A stretch of DNA of 64,000 nucleotides. It comes from Coneutiohabitans sp964457925. GTDB taxonomy: Bacteria > Zhuqueibacterota > Zhuqueibacteria > Zhuqueibacterales > Zhuqueibacteraceae. The position numbers were made by a program, and so were the translations under genes. The stretch spans positions 62,001 to 126,000 of the forward strand of contig CAYWGH010000007.1 in the NCBI GenBank assembly GCA_964457925.1, given 5' to 3'. Under the pieces are notes generated by a model that did not search any database, was not told the origin of the DNA, and was given only the letters and a program-made list of their open reading frames with translations. Below are positions 9,218-18,861 of the stretch, in pieces (position 1 is the stretch's first letter; each line of letters starts with the position of its first letter).

Positions 9218-9276
9218 TTTTTGAATCGTATGTCGTAAATTTATGTTCAATTAACAGCGCGCTACGATAATGAAAA

Positions 9277-9295
9277 GGGTGGCTTGACGCCACCC
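9277..9295 (-). terminator. Rho-independent terminator after the TPR lipoprotein gene
   Basis: Arms GGGTGGC and GCCACCC with a 5-base loop are followed on the minus strand by TTTTC. It lies between the lipoprotein gene (ends 9392) and galT, so it should separate these transcripts. Confidence 0.65.
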
Positions 9296-9391
9296 CGAAG
9301 GTTCTCGTAACACGACGGAACAATGATAAGAGTTCTTGCACGTGTCGTCGCTGATTTGAATCATCCGTCTTCAGGCATTGTTTATCATCAG

Positions 9392-10222
9392 TTACATCTT
9401 GCTGAGATAACGTCTCGCCTTTTCAACGTACTCGCTGTTGGGGTAGATGGCGAGTAATTGCTCAAGCTCGCTGCGCGCACGCGCGCGATCACCGGTGCGC
9501 AAGTAGCACAAGCCCAGCTTTAAATGGGCGTCGTCGAGTTTATCCGAACGTGAAAACGCGAGTACTTTTTGAAATTCGGCGGTCGCTTGCGCAAAGTTAC
9601 CCAGGCCATAGTAACATTCGCCGATCCAATATTGGCAATTATCCGCCAGGCTGTTGCGGTCATCCTCCGCGAGCAGCGCGGCAAAAACAGCAATGGCATC
9701 GCGGTAGCGTTTTTGCTCGTAAAGGTCGCGCGCTTGCGCATAGCGTTGCGCATAATCGCCGGCGATCCTCGTGCTTGACGTTGTGCTCCGGCGTTGCGCG
9801 CTTTCCAGTTCGGCTTGTAAGGCTTGCAGGCGACGATCTTTTTCACTGACATCGGCTTGCAGGCTTGAAATTTGTTGATTTTTACTTTGCAGCTCGCGCT
9901 GAAGTTTTTCCACCTCGGCGCTGAGATCCGTGGGCGCGGCAACCGGCGCGGCCGCTTCTTGCGGCTTGGCCTCTTCGGCTTTGTTTTCCGGGACAATGCC
10001 CAGGAGTTTCAAGACTTCCGTTTCATCGTCTGCGGCAGAAGGCTGCGTCGCTTGCTCGCCGCCTTCCAGCAGGCTGTCGATATCAACCTCCGAGCCGCTG
10101 CCGCTCGTCGTGGTTTGGCGGCCGCCGCCGCAGGCCAACAGAAACAATGATGTGAAAAGCAGCGCCATCATGGGAAAAACGAATTTTATCAAGCCGGTTT
10201 TGCCAAAAACGTTTTGCTTCAT
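9392..10222 (-). CDS. TPR-repeat lipoprotein, YbgF/CpoB-like
   Basis: From ATG 10222 (GAGGAG six bases upstream) the product has 276 residues with a lipoprotein signal ending in lipobox 'LLACGGG'. An acidic/alanine-rich linker follows, then a coiled coil near residues 95-150 ('VEKLQRELQSKNQQISSLQ'), and C-terminal tetratricopeptide repeats such as 'YRDAIAVFAALLAED' and 'GNFAQATAEFQKVLAF'. Coiled coil plus TPR is the architecture of YbgF/CpoB, the periplasmic partner of Tol-Pal that helps envelope constriction. No tol or pal gene is nearby, so the role is inferred from architecture. The longer open frame to 10375 adds residues without a signal sequence and overlaps the upstream gene, so it was not used. 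Confidence 0.82.
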   Translation of the reverse strand: MKQNVFGKTGLIKFVFPMMALLFTSLFLLACGGGRQTTTSGSGSEVDIDSLLEGGEQATQPSAADDETEVLKLLGIVPENKAEEAKPQEAAAPVAAPTDLSAEVEKLQRELQSKNQQISSLQADVSEKDRRLQALQAELESAQRRSTTSSTRIAGDYAQRYAQARDLYEQKRYRDAIAVFAALLAEDDRNSLADNCQYWIGECYYGLGNFAQATAEFQKVLAFSRSDKLDDAHLKLGLCYLRTGDRARARSELEQLLAIYPNSEYVEKARRYLSKM

Positions 10223-10280
10223 CAAAATCTCCTCATAACTCGAATAGCTTTTTAATATATCCTCATCACTGAAATTCGCG

Positions 10281-11447
10281 CTAATTTTGTTTGCGTTGCA
10301 CCAGGTAGGCTGCCGTGCCCCATCCGCCGGCCGCCGCCAAAAACGCGGCAATGCGCCAATAGGTTTCATTGCCATTAACCATTACATAGTTTGGGCGATT
10401 GAGCAATCCGCTGTAGCCCAAGCCGCTGATGGCTTCATCAACGGCGACGACGCAATATTCCAACCCGCCTTTGGGAATGGCCGGGCCGGGAAGAAGGGCT
10501 TGATAAATCTCGCGATCAGTCGTCATCATGGGCTCCACCAGCCAGCGCCGGACATTCACCGGGCGATACAATACCGCAGCTTTCAACAAATTGCGATTTT
10601 CGAAAATTTCCGTGCGTATGCGCAAATCGCGTCCTGCCGTGGCGCGCTTGATTGGATGATGAATAACCACCGGCGGAATGTCGTCTGCGCCGCTCGTTGC
10701 CGTGTTCGAAGTGGTAAACGCCAATAAGCTCGTGGTGATTTGCGTGTCCGGCACGCCGTCGTGATCCATGTAGCCGTCGTGATCTTCCTTGGCGCGGGAA
10801 TCCAGGTCAAGACGATCGAGTACACCGTCGCGATCGCGGTCGGGTAAGCCGCCGCCTAATTTCAAGGTCAAACCGGTGAACAGCGTAATGAGGCCGTCGT
10901 TTTCATCGCCGCTGGCGTTCAAATCGAGCTTGTCGCTGAGCGAATAACGAAACGCAGCGCCGAAGGACCAATTGAAGCGTTGTGAAAGCCTGAGGTCAAC
11001 TCCGCCCGCCGTTTTGAACAGATACGCGCGTTCCTCCTGCTTGGGGCCGCCTTGAAACGATTTGCGATCGCTTTTGCGCACATTATACCAAATCAGTCTG
11101 CCGGCGCCCAGCGTCACAAAGGGTGAAACAGTTTTATAGGGAGAATAACGCAGTGTGATATCAAACTCGATGGGAATGGCGAGCGCCACAGAATCTTGCT
11201 GCATATCATTATCTGTCAGAAATTCGCCGACGCCGGCTTCAATCCCAAAGGCCAGGTGAGGAGCCGGAGAATAATAGACGAGACTACTGCCAAAGGCGCG
11301 CAGAACGTTGCGCTTGACATCTCCCTCGATGCGTCCGACGCCGCCACGCACCCCCACTCCGAATTTTGACTCTTGAGCTTCGAGAGGCAGTACCGCAATC
11401 AAGCCAACGATGCCCCAGCTAATCAGCCACGAAGTTTTAGCTTTCAC
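10281..11447 (-). CDS. Outer-membrane beta-barrel protein with Asp-rich calcium-type repeats
   Basis: 388 residues with a GTG start and a signal peptide ending near 'VLPLEAQE'. Residues 25-200 show alternating hydrophobic strands typical of an OmpA/porin-like barrel ('VSPFVTLGAGRLIWY', 'FTGLTLKLGG'). A thrombospondin type-3-like Asp-rich segment follows ('DRDRDGVLDRLD', 'DHDGYMDHDGVPD'), probably calcium-binding. The C-terminal third has an Ig-like character and ends with a hydrophobic helix and 'QRKQN'. Unlike OmpA there is no recognisable peptidoglycan-binding domain. The specific function is unknown. It lies between the rod-shape cluster and the TPR lipoprotein, a general envelope context. 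Confidence 0.68.
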   Translation of the reverse strand: MKAKTSWLISWGIVGLIAVLPLEAQESKFGVGVRGGVGRIEGDVKRNVLRAFGSSLVYYSPAPHLAFGIEAGVGEFLTDNDMQQDSVALAIPIEFDITLRYSPYKTVSPFVTLGAGRLIWYNVRKSDRKSFQGGPKQEERAYLFKTAGGVDLRLSQRFNWSFGAAFRYSLSDKLDLNASGDENDGLITLFTGLTLKLGGGLPDRDRDGVLDRLDLDSRAKEDHDGYMDHDGVPDTQITTSLLAFTTSNTATSGADDIPPVVIHHPIKRATAGRDLRIRTEIFENRNLLKAAVLYRPVNVRRWLVEPMMTTDREIYQALLPGPAIPKGGLEYCVVAVDEAISGLGYSGLLNRPNYVMVNGNETYWRIAAFLAAAGGWGTAAYLVQRKQN

Positions 11448-11568
11448 GACGAATACACCGTATCAAAACTGTAAAATTTTGCACAAAAGGTATGAAAGTT
11501 CGGTTAGAATGTCAAGGCCTAGTTCCAGTGCAAACTTTGACTTATCGTGGCTGGAAGCGAAATTGGCA

Positions 11569-12801
11569 TCAATATTGAAACCGGCGCGCGCCCGCGTTTA
11601 AAATCAAGCCGATGAGCGCCATGCACATCCATAACGAGGAACCGCCGTAGCTTAAAAACGGCAAGGGAATGCCGGTGACCGGCATGATGCCGACCGTCAT
11701 TCCGGTGTTAACGATGACATGAACGCCGAGCACGGTGACACATCCCACCACCATGAGAACTAGAAATTTGTTTTTTGCCGATACCGCAATGCCGAGTGCG
11801 CGCCAGATTAAAACAAAAAATGTGCTCAACACCAGCATCACCCCCCAAAACCCAAATTCTTCGCCGATCACCGCAAAGATGAAATCCGTGTGCTGCTCCG
11901 GCAGAAAGCGCAATTTGGTTTGCGTACCGCGCATCCAACCCTTGCCCCAAAATCCTCCGGAGCCAATCGCCACCTGTGACTGCGCGACTTGATAGCCGGT
12001 GCCGCGCGGATCATCCTGCAAGCCGACGAAGGTTAAAATGCGGGTTTTTTGATAATCCTTCAAGCCGTTCCACAAATTGGGCGTGAGAGCGCCCACGCCG
12101 ACATTGAGGATGAAGATGGCCAACAACACCGGCAATTTGCGCTTGGAGAGCACCAGCACGGCGATGATGAGAAGCATCACGGCGCCAAACGTAAAAACAT
12201 TGAAGGCCGAAATCACGGTGAGCACCGGGCTGACAACGATAAAGACGATGAATGGCGAGAGACCCGCCCAAAACAAAACCGGCAATAACAACGATACGAC
12301 CACAATGGCAGTGCCGAGATCCGGTTCTTTTAAAATCAACGCTGTTGGCACTAACACCAACGCAAAACAAACGCCGATATCTTTGATGCTTTTCAAATCG
12401 CGGGCTTCGTCCGAAAGATAGCGCGCCAACGCGAGCAAGGTGGCGATTTTTGCGATTTCGGCGGGTTGAAAATATATTGGGCCGATAATGAACCAACGAT
12501 GTACGCCCTTGCCACCGCCAATGAACAACACCAAAACCAACAATACCAGGCAGACACCATACAGCCAGTAGGCTGAACTGCGGAGGTATTTCACTGGCGT
12601 CAACACGATCGCCGACGCAATCATCGCGCCGGTGAGGAACCAGAGGATTTGTTTTGAAAAACTGTTTTTGATCGCAACCGAGGTGACGGGCGAACTGGTG
12701 GCGCTGTAAATTGCCATCAGCCCGGCAGACACCAAAAGCAGCACGCAAATGATTATGGCTTTGTCGATATCTTTCCAACTAATGTTCGTGCGGGCTAACA
12801 T
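11569..12801 (-). CDS. rodA: Rod-shape SEDS peptidoglycan glycosyltransferase RodA
   Basis: 410 residues with about ten membrane helices, and family motifs 'GGKGVHRWFIIGPIYFQPAEIAK', 'LKEPDLGTAIV', 'FLPEQHTDFIFAVIGEE' and C-terminal 'GIPLPFLSYGGSS'. (The first motif is interrupted by no gap; it spans about residues 93-115.) RodA polymerises lipid II glycan strands in the inner membrane as part of the elongasome, paired with PBP2. Its ATG lies three bases after the stop of mrdA, indicating translational coupling. It is the last gene of the mreB-mreC-mreD-mrdA-rodA run. RodA rather than FtsW is called because of this context. Confidence 0.95.
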   Translation of the reverse strand: MLARTNISWKDIDKAIIICVLLLVSAGLMAIYSATSSPVTSVAIKNSFSKQILWFLTGAMIASAIVLTPVKYLRSSAYWLYGVCLVLLVLVLFIGGGKGVHRWFIIGPIYFQPAEIAKIATLLALARYLSDEARDLKSIKDIGVCFALVLVPTALILKEPDLGTAIVVVSLLLPVLFWAGLSPFIVFIVVSPVLTVISAFNVFTFGAVMLLIIAVLVLSKRKLPVLLAIFILNVGVGALTPNLWNGLKDYQKTRILTFVGLQDDPRGTGYQVAQSQVAIGSGGFWGKGWMRGTQTKLRFLPEQHTDFIFAVIGEEFGFWGVMLVLSTFFVLIWRALGIAVSAKNKFLVLMVVGCVTVLGVHVIVNTGMTVGIMPVTGIPLPFLSYGGSSLWMCMALIGLILNAGARRFQY

Positions 12802-12804
12802 GCT

Positions 12805-14616
12805 TCAATCTGCCGAATCGATTGGCTCCGGCTGGGTGCCGAGCTTATTGTTTTGATGAAGAAAGCTGAGAATTTTTTTGGCGAACGGGGCCGCTGCGCC
12901 ACTGCCTGAGCCGCCGTTTTCGATAAACACGCAAAACGCCACTTGCGGATCGTCGAACGGCGCAAATCCGATAAACCATCCGTGCGGTTCGCCGTGGGGA
13001 TTCTGTGCGGTTCCCGTTTTACCCGCGCTGATGAGTCCCGCGACCCGCGAGCCGACCGCCGTGCCGCGGCTGCCGTTCACCACTAAAAACATACCGCGTC
13101 TGACCAATTCCCAATTTTCGGCTCGAATATCGCGCACAGAAACCGAATCCGGTTCGTCGATTTCCTCCGCGCCGGTGAAGGGATCCAATATGCTGCGTTT
13201 CAAGCGCGGTTTAAAGCTGCGTCCTTCATTCGCAATTGCCATGGCAAAACAGGCCATTTGCAAGGGCGTCACCAACAAATCGCCTTGTCCAATCGCGAGA
13301 TTCAACATCATGCCCTTGCTCCAGCGGCCCTTGCCATAACGCCGGTCGAGATAGGCTTCGTCCGGCAACAAGCCCGCGCTTTCTTCACTGAGATCGATGC
13401 CGGTTTGCGCGCCAAAGCCGAAGCGTTTGGCGTAATCCGCCCAATGTTCCAGTCCGACGCGGAAGCCCATGCGATAGAAATAAACGTTGCACGATTGTTC
13501 GAGCGCGCCGAGCAGGTTCACCGTGCCGTGGCCGCCCTTTTTGTGGCAATCAAATGTGCGGCCGCCAAAGACATAATATCCCGGGCAAAAAACCGTTTCG
13601 TTCGGATTGATCAAACCGGTTTGCAAGCCGGCAAACGCTGTGATCATTTTAAACGTTGAACCGGGCGGATACAGGCTCTGCACCATGCGATCATATAACG
13701 GTTTATTGGGATCGTTGAGCAGGCGATTCCAAATTTCCGGCGTCAACGGTTTGGAGAACAATTCGGGATCAAAATCCGGCTTGCTCACCAGCGCCAACAC
13801 ATCGCCGTTTTTGCAATTCAATACGACCGCGCCGCCGTTCTTGCCGGCCAGCTCCGCTTCGAGCATGCGTTGCAACGAGGCATCAAGCCCGAGTAACAAA
13901 TCCTTGCCCGGCTCCGGCTCCTGGTCTTTGAAGAAGGTGGTATCCTGCCCGGCAAGATCGCGAATGACTCGTCCGACCGCATCGACTTCGATAAAGCGAT
14001 GTCCTTTTGTCCCGCGCATGGTTCTTTCATATTGGCGTTCGATGCCCTTCTTGCCGATGAGGTCGCCCGGGCTGTAATTGGGACCGTATATGTTCAATTC
14101 CGCGTCGCTGATTTCGCTCAAATAGCCGAACAGGTGCGGCGCCTTGACGCCGTGATTGTACATGCGGCGCGATTCCGCACGAAAATCCACGCCCGTCAAT
14201 TCCAGCCGGCGTTCATTCAGCATGCTAAAGGCGGCAAAATCGACCTGGCGGCCGATTTTGACCGGCGTATAATTGCCGCGTTTGTTTTTGGCGATTTGCT
14301 GTTTAAGATCTTCGGGCGACATGCGCAACGCGGCGGAGATGATCTGATAAGCATTCGGCGAGTTGCGAATTTCGGCGGGGACGGCATAAACCGCATAGGC
14401 CGGACTGTTCTCGACCAATACTTCGCCGAAGCGGTCACGAATCAAGCCGCGCGGCGGGTCAACTTCGATGATGCGCACGCGGTTTTTGTTGGCTTCCTCG
14501 AGAAACTGCTCGCCCTTAAAAAGCTGCACGTAGGCAAAGCGGCCAATCAAAACGAGAAACAATAGCGCAAGGCCGCCGGCGAAAATCTGGCGCTTCGATT
14601 CCAGGCTCAATTCCAT
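12805..14616 (-). CDS. mrdA: Penicillin-binding protein 2 (peptidoglycan DD-transpeptidase)
   Basis: 603 residues: one N-terminal membrane anchor (about 10-30), the PBP dimerisation region beginning 'DPPRGLIRDRFGEVL', and a transpeptidase domain. Active-site motifs are all present: 'YPPGSTFKM' (Ser-x-x-Lys), 'EQSCNVYFYRMG' (Ser-x-Asn) and 'AGKTGTAQNP' (Lys-Thr-Gly). It cross-links new peptidoglycan along the side wall with RodA, encoded directly downstream. mreD ends six bases upstream. Length and motif order agree with PBP2 of other Gram-negative bacteria. Confidence 0.96.
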   Translation of the reverse strand: MELSLESKRQIFAGGLALLFLVLIGRFAYVQLFKGEQFLEEANKNRVRIIEVDPPRGLIRDRFGEVLVENSPAYAVYAVPAEIRNSPNAYQIISAALRMSPEDLKQQIAKNKRGNYTPVKIGRQVDFAAFSMLNERRLELTGVDFRAESRRMYNHGVKAPHLFGYLSEISDAELNIYGPNYSPGDLIGKKGIERQYERTMRGTKGHRFIEVDAVGRVIRDLAGQDTTFFKDQEPEPGKDLLLGLDASLQRMLEAELAGKNGGAVVLNCKNGDVLALVSKPDFDPELFSKPLTPEIWNRLLNDPNKPLYDRMVQSLYPPGSTFKMITAFAGLQTGLINPNETVFCPGYYVFGGRTFDCHKKGGHGTVNLLGALEQSCNVYFYRMGFRVGLEHWADYAKRFGFGAQTGIDLSEESAGLLPDEAYLDRRYGKGRWSKGMMLNLAIGQGDLLVTPLQMACFAMAIANEGRSFKPRLKRSILDPFTGAEEIDEPDSVSVRDIRAENWELVRRGMFLVVNGSRGTAVGSRVAGLISAGKTGTAQNPHGEPHGWFIGFAPFDDPQVAFCVFIENGGSGSGAAAPFAKKILSFLHQNNKLGTQPEPIDSAD

Positions 14617-14622
14617 AACGCC

Positions 14623-15108
14623 TCACGATTTTCTTGTGAAACTCTTGGGGAACAACAAATGTGCGATCGCAGTCAGCGCCAGCGTGTATAGGGAATTCGG
14701 AATGACGTAGCGAACAATCGTGTGCCAAAAACCGAAGTCGGCATCAAAATAGTAAATGCTGTCGCGAATAACATGATGCGCCAGCGCGGCTGCGAGGGCA
14801 ATGCCGAGCGTGACTTGCAAATCAAACTTAAGCTTTTCGCGCGCAAAATATGCCGCGACAAAGCCGGCCACGGCTTTGGCCAGCGCCTGCAAACCGTACA
14901 AATGTGTGCCCACCGCATCTTGCGCCAGTCCGGCGACGAAACCTGTAACGATCGCAGCAATTGCGCCGTGGCGAATCGCGGAGAGCACGACGCCGATCAG
15001 CATTAAATCCGGCGCTACTTCATAAATCGTCAACAGCGGAATTAGGCTGACTTGCACAAGCAAGAAACTCGAAAACAGCAGGAGGTATTTGACAACGCGT
15101 TTTGCCAA
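14623..15108 (-). CDS. mreD: Rod-shape determining membrane protein MreD
   Basis: 161 residues, strongly hydrophobic with about five membrane helices and the typical MreD features 'APDLMLIGVVLSAIRHG' and 'GFVAGLAQDAVGTHLYG'. MreD is an inner-membrane elongasome component linking MreC to the PBP2-RodA synthase. It lies five bases after mreC and six before mrdA in the standard gene order, which is strong support because MreD sequences diverge quickly. Confidence 0.92.
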   Translation of the reverse strand: MAKRVVKYLLLFSSFLLVQVSLIPLLTIYEVAPDLMLIGVVLSAIRHGAIAAIVTGFVAGLAQDAVGTHLYGLQALAKAVAGFVAAYFAREKLKFDLQVTLGIALAAALAHHVIRDSIYYFDADFGFWHTIVRYVIPNSLYTLALTAIAHLLFPKSFTRKS

Positions 15109-15113
15109 CTGAT

Positions 15114-15962
15114 TTATTCTCCCCGGCTAGAATCCGTAGCCACATTCATTTTGAAGTTTTCCGGCGGCGTGATGATCACAAACACTTCTTCCAGGCTGTT
15201 GAACTGCACGGCCGGCTCGAGAGAGATACGCATAAACGGCTCGCCTTTTTCAAAAGAAGTCTGTTGAATCCTGCCGATGCGCAACCCCGGAGGATAGAGG
15301 GCGCTGTAATCGGAGGTCACCACCACGTCGCCGGCTTGCAGCACCACGTTGCGCGGCACGCCGGTCATTTCGAGACCGCGCGTATCGCTCCACGACACAA
15401 TGCCCAATACGCGCCCGCCCTGCGCGCGCGCGCTCACGCTGAAATTACGGTCAAGCATTAATTGCACCAGGCTGGTGCGATTATTCACACGGTAAATTTT
15501 GCCGGCCAAACCTTCGGGCGTCACCACCGGCATGTTCATGCGCATGTTGTGTTCTTTGCCCAAATCAATCACGACCGCGTTGGGCGTGCTGCTGCGCTCG
15601 GCAGACAGCACCCGCGCGGCGCGAAACTGCAGAGGCTCACGCTGGCGGTAATCCAGCATGCGGCGCAAACGAAAATTCTCCAGATAGGCTTCGCGCAGTT
15701 GGCTGTTTTCCAGCATGAGCTGCGTGGTGCGCTGGCGCAACGCACTCACTTCGTCCGCCGAATGTGACAGGCGGGTGAGCCAGTTCATTTTTTTCTGGAA
15801 GAATGCGAAGCGATCGATGGCCGCGCCGCGGATAGCATCGATCTGGGGCGCATTATTGTTGAATAAAATTGCGATCGCGGCCACCACGGCGGCAAACAGC
15901 GTGAAATATTCCCGCCGGGAAATAAGATATTCATTTGAACGGTCGAGCAGCGCAGACTTCAT
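15114..15962 (-). CDS. mreC: Rod-shape determining protein MreC
   Basis: 282 residues from ATG 15962. A membrane anchor (residues about 18-38, ending 'ILFNNNAPQ') is followed by a coiled coil near 60-100 and the beta-rich MreC core with 'AARVLSAERSSTPNAVVIDLG', 'NMPVVTPEGLAGKIYRV' and 'GDVVVTSDYSALYPPGLRIG'. MreC is the periplasmic scaffold that activates PBP2. The open frame extends to 16058, but the extra 32 residues lack signal character. A 135-base gap separates it from mreB. The first quoted core motif is split by no unusual feature. Confidence 0.92.
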   Translation of the reverse strand: MKSALLDRSNEYLISRREYFTLFAAVVAAIAILFNNNAPQIDAIRGAAIDRFAFFQKKMNWLTRLSHSADEVSALRQRTTQLMLENSQLREAYLENFRLRRMLDYRQREPLQFRAARVLSAERSSTPNAVVIDLGKEHNMRMNMPVVTPEGLAGKIYRVNNRTSLVQLMLDRNFSVSARAQGGRVLGIVSWSDTRGLEMTGVPRNVVLQAGDVVVTSDYSALYPPGLRIGRIQQTSFEKGEPFMRISLEPAVQFNSLEEVFVIITPPENFKMNVATDSSRGE

Positions 15963-16097
15963 GAGTTTCAACTCATCAAAAATATTCCAAAGTGATTCTG
16001 CGGGCGCATCGCCTGCACGGTGTGCAGACAAACATAAACGCGCTTGCGCAGCGCGCAACGGCCTCAGCAGGAACCGAAATCACCAGAGATTGGAGAT

Positions 16098-17129
16098 TTA
16101 ATAACGCTTTACCTTCGTCAAGACTTTTTGATACTTGTGAATTGACTCCAAAACCTTGCCGGTGCCGCGCACCACGGCCGTCAGCGGATCTTCTGCAACG
16201 ATGATGGGCAAGCTTGTTTCCCGGCGCAAACGTTCATCCAGGCCTTTCAGCAATGCGCCGCCTCCGGAGAGCGCGATGCCGCGGTCTAGAATATCCGCAG
16301 ACAATTCCGGCGGAGTTTGTTCCAAACAATGTTTTGTCGCTTCGACGATCGCATTGACGCAATCTGCGAGCGCCTCTTGCACTTCCATCGAGGTGATCTC
16401 GACGGTTTTGGGAATGCCGGCCACCAAATCACGGCCGCGCACGGTCATCGTGGCCTTGTCTTGAAACGGCGCTGCCGAGCCCAGCGTGATCTTGATTTGT
16501 TCCGCGGTATTTTCGCCGATCAACAAATTGTAATTACGCTTGAAATGTTGTACGATCGCCTCGTTCATCTCATCGCCCGCGATGCGAATCGAGCTGTGAT
16601 TCACAATACCGGAGAGCGAGATCACTGCAATTTCCGTGGTGCCGCCGCCGATATCGATTACCATGCTGCCCACCGGCTCGTCAATCGGCAAACCAATGCC
16701 GATAGCTGCCGCCATTGGCTCGTCGATCAAATGGACTTCGCGCGCGCCGGCATGTTCGGCGGAGTCGCGCACCGCGCGCTTTTCGACTTCCGTCACGCCG
16801 CTGGGAATGCTGATGGCCATGCGCGGCCGCCAAATGCGCGTCGCTTGCACCGTGCGAATGAAATGGCGAATCATCGCCTCGGCCAGCTCGAAATCGGCGA
16901 TCACGCCGTCTTTCATCGGGCGCACCGTAATGATCTCGTTCGGTGTGCGGCCCTGCATTTCCTTGGCCGCATGGCCGTAGGCCACGATTTCCTGATCAAT
17001 CTTACGCAAGGCAACAATGCTAGGTTCATTAACCAGAATGCCCTTGCCGCGCACGTACACCAAGGTATTGGCCGTGCCCAAGTCCATGGCAATATCAGTT
17101 GATAAAAAATTTTGCAGGGAGAAATTCAT
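16098..17129 (-). CDS. mreB: Actin-like cell-shape protein MreB
   Basis: 343 residues, the usual MreB length. Nucleotide-binding elements of the actin fold are present: 'AMDLGTANTLVYVRGKGI' (phosphate 1), 'MVIDIGGGTTEIAVISL' (phosphate 2) and 'GIALSGGGALLKGLD' (adenosine loop). MreB filaments under the inner membrane direct the elongasome encoded just downstream. The N-terminal 'NFSLQNFLS' could serve as the membrane-binding amphipathic helix. AAAGG lies about eight bases before ATG 17129. It heads the rod-shape operon; the promoter should lie in the 147 bases before it, where I see no clear consensus. Confidence 0.97.
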   Translation of the reverse strand: MNFSLQNFLSTDIAMDLGTANTLVYVRGKGILVNEPSIVALRKIDQEIVAYGHAAKEMQGRTPNEIITVRPMKDGVIADFELAEAMIRHFIRTVQATRIWRPRMAISIPSGVTEVEKRAVRDSAEHAGAREVHLIDEPMAAAIGIGLPIDEPVGSMVIDIGGGTTEIAVISLSGIVNHSSIRIAGDEMNEAIVQHFKRNYNLLIGENTAEQIKITLGSAAPFQDKATMTVRGRDLVAGIPKTVEITSMEVQEALADCVNAIVEATKHCLEQTPPELSADILDRGIALSGGGALLKGLDERLRRETSLPIIVAEDPLTAVVRGTGKVLESIHKYQKVLTKVKRY

Positions 17130-17276
17130 GCGTGATCACCTTTCATCACGGAAACGTGTCTCAACAGCCTGAGGTAAAATTTCTGGAATTATTTGGGTTT
17201 TCGTTATTTTTTGCAGTCATATGCACGCGACAAGGTGTTTTGCCGGGTTGTTTGACTTCCCTGGCACAAGATTGCC

Positions 17277-18836
17277 TTAGTGGCGAAAATGCCGGGCGCC
17301 GGTAAACACCATCGCCATCTGATGCCGGTCTGCCGCCGCAATCACCTCGGCGTCGCGCAGCGAGCCGCCGGGTTGAATAATTGCCGTCGCGCCTGCGGCG
17401 GCGGCCTCCTCAACACTATCGGCAAAGGGAAAAAAGGCGTCGCTCGCGACGGCTGCGCCGAGCAACGACAGCCCGGCGCGTTGCGCTTTTTCGACGGCAA
17501 TAATCGCGGCGTCCACCCGGCTCATTTGTCCGGCGCCAATCCCGAGCGTGCGATCCGGGCCGCAATAAATCACGGCGTTGGATTTCACCAGCCGCACCAC
17601 TTTCCAGGCAAACCGCAGAGCTTGCCATTCCAGTTGCGTTGGCTGCCGCTGTGTGACAATCTTGAAACGGGATTCATCATCCGCGTTCACATCTTGTTCC
17701 TGCACCAACATACCGCCGGCCACGGCTTTAAATTCCAATGCCGCAGGCCCTGGCGTGCGGATACCTTCCATCTCGAGCAACCGCAGATTTTTTTTGCCTG
17801 CAAAAATGCGCTGCGCCTCCGTACTAAACGCGGGCGCAATAATCACTTCTGTAAAAAGCCCGGCAACGCGCGCTGCGGTTTCACCGTCTACTTCGCGATT
17901 AAATCCAACAATACCGCCGAAGGCGGAAGTCGGATCAGTCGCCTTTGCTTTGTCGTAAGTCTCCGGCAAGGCCTCGCCGACCGCAACACCGCAGGGATTC
18001 GCATGCTTGATGATGACGCAGCACGGTTCCTGAAACAGGCGCACCAAATTCAGCGCGGCATCCGCATCCGCGATGTTGTTGTAAGAAAATTCTTTGCCTT
18101 GCAACTGCCGGCTGCCGAGAAAACCTCCTGCTTGACTCAAGCTGCCGCGATAAAATCCCGCGCGCTGATGCGGATTCTCGCCGTAGCGTAGATTCTGTTT
18201 CTTCTCGAGCGCGAGCAACAGCAGCGCCGGCAAATCTGCGCTTTCCGCAGGGCCCTGCAGAAAAGAATAAATCGCAGCGTCGTAAGCAGCCGTGCAGGCA
18301 AACGCCTCGAGCGCAAGCTGCCGGCGCGTGCCTTCCGTCAATCCGCCATTGTGATGGCGCAATTCCTCACAGAAAGCGGCATATTGGCTGGGATTCGTCA
18401 ACACTGCAACGCCGGCAAAATTTTTCGCCGCAGCGCGCATCAGCGCCACGCCGCCGATGTCGATGTTTTCGAGAGCTTCGTCCAACGTGGCCTGCGGCCG
18501 GCTAATCGCTTCACGAAAGGGATAGAGATTGACGACGACCAAATCGATCAAAGCAATGTCATGCGCTGTCGTCTCCGCCAGATGCGCGGGCAGGTCGCGG
18601 CGCGCCAGCAATCCGCCAAAAATTTTGGGATGCAACGTTTTTACGCGGCCTTCCAATACTTCCGGAAAGCCGGTGACATTTTCAACCGGAACGATCTTGA
18701 AGCCGTTTTCCTGCAAAACGCGGCTGGTGCCGCCGGTGGCGATGATTTCGATATTGTGCTCGACCAAGGCCCGCGCCAATTCGAGCAGATGGGTTTTGTC
18801 GTGCACGCTAATCAGCGCGCGTTTGAGGGGCTGCAC
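17277..18836 (-). CDS. purH: Bifunctional AICAR transformylase / IMP cyclohydrolase
   Basis: 519 residues from GTG 18836. The N-terminal IMP cyclohydrolase (MGS-like) domain has 'RALISVHDKTHLLELA', 'EIIATGGTSRVL' and 'GRVKTLHPKIFGG'. The C-terminal formyltransferase domain has 'RYGENPHQRAG', the catalytic Lys-His in 'VIIKHANPCGVAVG', and 'FKAVAGGMLVQ'. It catalyses the last two steps of de novo IMP synthesis in the cytoplasm. An ATG at 18899 would add 21 residues overlapping purN with no ribosome site, whereas GTG 18836 follows GGGAAG and starts right before the conserved region. It is the third gene of the ldcA-purN-purH run. Confidence 0.94.
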   Translation of the reverse strand: MQPLKRALISVHDKTHLLELARALVEHNIEIIATGGTSRVLQENGFKIVPVENVTGFPEVLEGRVKTLHPKIFGGLLARRDLPAHLAETTAHDIALIDLVVVNLYPFREAISRPQATLDEALENIDIGGVALMRAAAKNFAGVAVLTNPSQYAAFCEELRHHNGGLTEGTRRQLALEAFACTAAYDAAIYSFLQGPAESADLPALLLLALEKKQNLRYGENPHQRAGFYRGSLSQAGGFLGSRQLQGKEFSYNNIADADAALNLVRLFQEPCCVIIKHANPCGVAVGEALPETYDKAKATDPTSAFGGIVGFNREVDGETAARVAGLFTEVIIAPAFSTEAQRIFAGKKNLRLLEMEGIRTPGPAALEFKAVAGGMLVQEQDVNADDESRFKIVTQRQPTQLEWQALRFAWKVVRLVKSNAVIYCGPDRTLGIGAGQMSRVDAAIIAVEKAQRAGLSLLGAAVASDAFFPFADSVEEAAAAGATAIIQPGGSLRDAEVIAAADRHQMAMVFTGARHFRH

Positions 18837-18861
18837 GATTGATGTCTTCCCAAAAAACAGA